From: Bacteroidales bacterium
GTDB lineage: Bacteria > Bacteroidota > Bacteroidia > Bacteroidales > WCHB1-69
Length of the DNA stretch: 49,792 bases
Assembly: GCA_017395245.1 (NCBI GenBank)
Contig: JAFPVR010000122.1
Coordinates: 1 to 49,792 of the forward strand
Reading direction: 5' to 3'
Both the position numbers and the translations under genes were made by a program. The notes beneath the pieces are model-generated. The model saw nothing but the letters and a program-made list of their open reading frames with translations. It made no database searches and had not been told where the DNA came from. Within the stretch, counting starts at the first letter, position 1; the number at the start of each line of letters is the position of its first letter. Positions 49,043 to 49,792 of the stretch are shown in pieces.

Positions 49043-49092
49043 CAAAATTTCCGCACGTTTCCGCATTTTCCGCAAACGTTTCCGCAATACAA

Positions 49093-49792
49093 TCATCGTC
49101 TTCCCCAGCTGTCCCGATCCAAATTCCGGAAATTGATGGCCTCGCTCAAATGGCCGATCTCGATGTTCGGGCTGCCGTCAAGGTCGGCGATGGTGCGGGC
49201 CACCTTGAGGATGCGGTCGTAGGCGCGGGCGGAAAGGCCGAGACGGTTCATCGCCTGCTTCAGAAGCTGCTGCCCTGCCTCGTCGATGCGGCAATATTCC
49301 CGCACCATCCGGCTGCTCATCTGCGCGTTGGCGAAGAGTCCCGGATGTCCCGCGAACCGCTGCTTCTGGATCTCCCGCGCCGCCACGACCCGCTTGCGGA
49401 TCTCAGCACTTCGCTCCGACGGCTTGTCGGACGCTAACTCCTCATGGCTGACCGGGACGACCTCAACATGGAGGTCGATGCGGTCCATCAAAGGTCCCGA
49501 AATCTTACTCAAATAGTTCTGGACCTCGAAGGGTTTGCAGGTGCAGGCAATCGTCGGGTGGTTGTAGTTGCCGCACGGACACGGGTTCATCGCGGCGATG
49601 AACATGAACGACGCTGGGAACTCGACGGAATACTTCGACCGCGAAATGGTGACCCGCCGTTCCTCCAACGGCTGCCGCATCACCTCCAGCACCTGCCGTT
49701 TAAATTCCGGCAATTCGTCAAGAAAGAGCACACCGTTATGCGCGAGCGAAATCTCGCCCGGCTGCGGGTGCGTGCCGCCACCCACTAACGCC
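49093..49792 (-). CDS. comM: YifB/ComM-type Mg-chelatase-like AAA ATPase, 3' part
   Basis: The window edge cuts the gene; about 233 C-terminal residues are visible and the frame stays open to the edge. [20 protein letters not shown] and [10 protein letters not shown] form the Walker B region of the AAA domain. [19 protein letters not shown] is the typical Cys cluster. The C-terminal Mg-chelatase-like domain holds [46 protein letters not shown]. ComM is a helicase for branch migration in natural transformation. The full-length protein is normally near 510 residues. Confidence 0.93.
   Translation of the reverse strand, partial: ALVGGGTHPQPGEISLAHNGVLFLDELPEFKRQVLEVMRQPLEERRVTISRSKYSVEFPASFMFIAAMNPCPCGNYNHPTIACTCKPFEVQNYLSKISGPLMDRIDLHVEVVPVSHEELASDKPSERSAEIRKRVVAAREIQKQRFAGHPGLFANAQMSSRMVREYCRIDEAGQQLLKQAMNRLGLSARAYDRILKVARTIADLDGSPNIEIGHLSEAINFRNLDRDSWGRR

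Overview
The window looks like chromosomal DNA from a member of the Bacteroidota, most likely the order Bacteroidales and possibly an uncultured gut or rumen lineage. Evidence: type IX secretion (T9SS) sorting domains of both type A and type B, a PorZ-like protein, Bacteroidetes-type -7 promoter boxes (TAnnTTTG) in front of many genes, DUF4837 and DUF2490 proteins, and bifunctional PurH. No species is claimed. Most of the window is moderately G+C-rich. The McrBC genes, hicAB and the MNT/HEPN pair are visibly richer in A+T.

Layout. 1-2.7 kb: a 35-bp minisatellite, ung and purH. 2.7-10.6 kb: two secreted proteins (a small T9SS cargo and a Cthe_2159-type beta-helix protein) and a 1665-residue modular T9SS adhesin. 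10.8-15.5 kb: a compact rbfA / LolC-type permease / porZ / recO operon. 15.6-20.1 kb: MscS channel, DUF2490 outer-membrane protein, a DUF4956 / VTC polyphosphate polymerase / YD-motif gene set, and a lipoprotein. 20.1-24.3 kb (plus strand): a 46-residue lipoprotein, an outer-membrane protein, an S41 protease and an O-antigen ligase. 24.6-26.6 kb: a DUF6249 / ECF sigma / membrane-protein operon and a ferritin. 27.0-32.1 kb: a defence-like block with McrC, McrB, a small membrane ORF, a HIRAN protein and a WYL regulator. 32.1-35.4 kb: an orphan rRNA-type leader, DUF1294, Ogt, HemW and HicAB. 35.4-43.1 kb: GH20 hexosaminidase, MNT/HEPN pair, RluA-family enzyme, nitroreductase lipoprotein and a type B-sorted IgGFc-binding-like protein. 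43.1-49.8 kb: GlyA, an ECF sigma factor with a membrane anti-sigma-like partner carrying a type B sorting domain, DUF4837 lipoprotein, DprA, an unknown membrane protein, and the 3' part of a YifB/ComM gene cut by the window edge.

Working together: many products belong to the cell surface. There are T9SS cargo proteins, a T9SS accessory factor (PorZ), O-antigen polymer handling, lipoprotein export and outer-membrane barrels. The type B sorting domain on a putative anti-sigma factor suggests a regulatory tie between T9SS and transcription. The defence-like genes sit in A+T-rich patches.

The most unusual feature is the intergenic DNA. It carries several repeat families: 7-bp tandem arrays that often begin at the stop codon of the preceding gene, 11-bp arrays, a 28-bp palindrome (also present twice, in the same frame, inside a coding sequence), a two-hairpin CCCAGGGCT element, and the 35-bp minisatellite. 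A second oddity is an rRNA-operon-like promoter and boxA leader with no rRNA after it.
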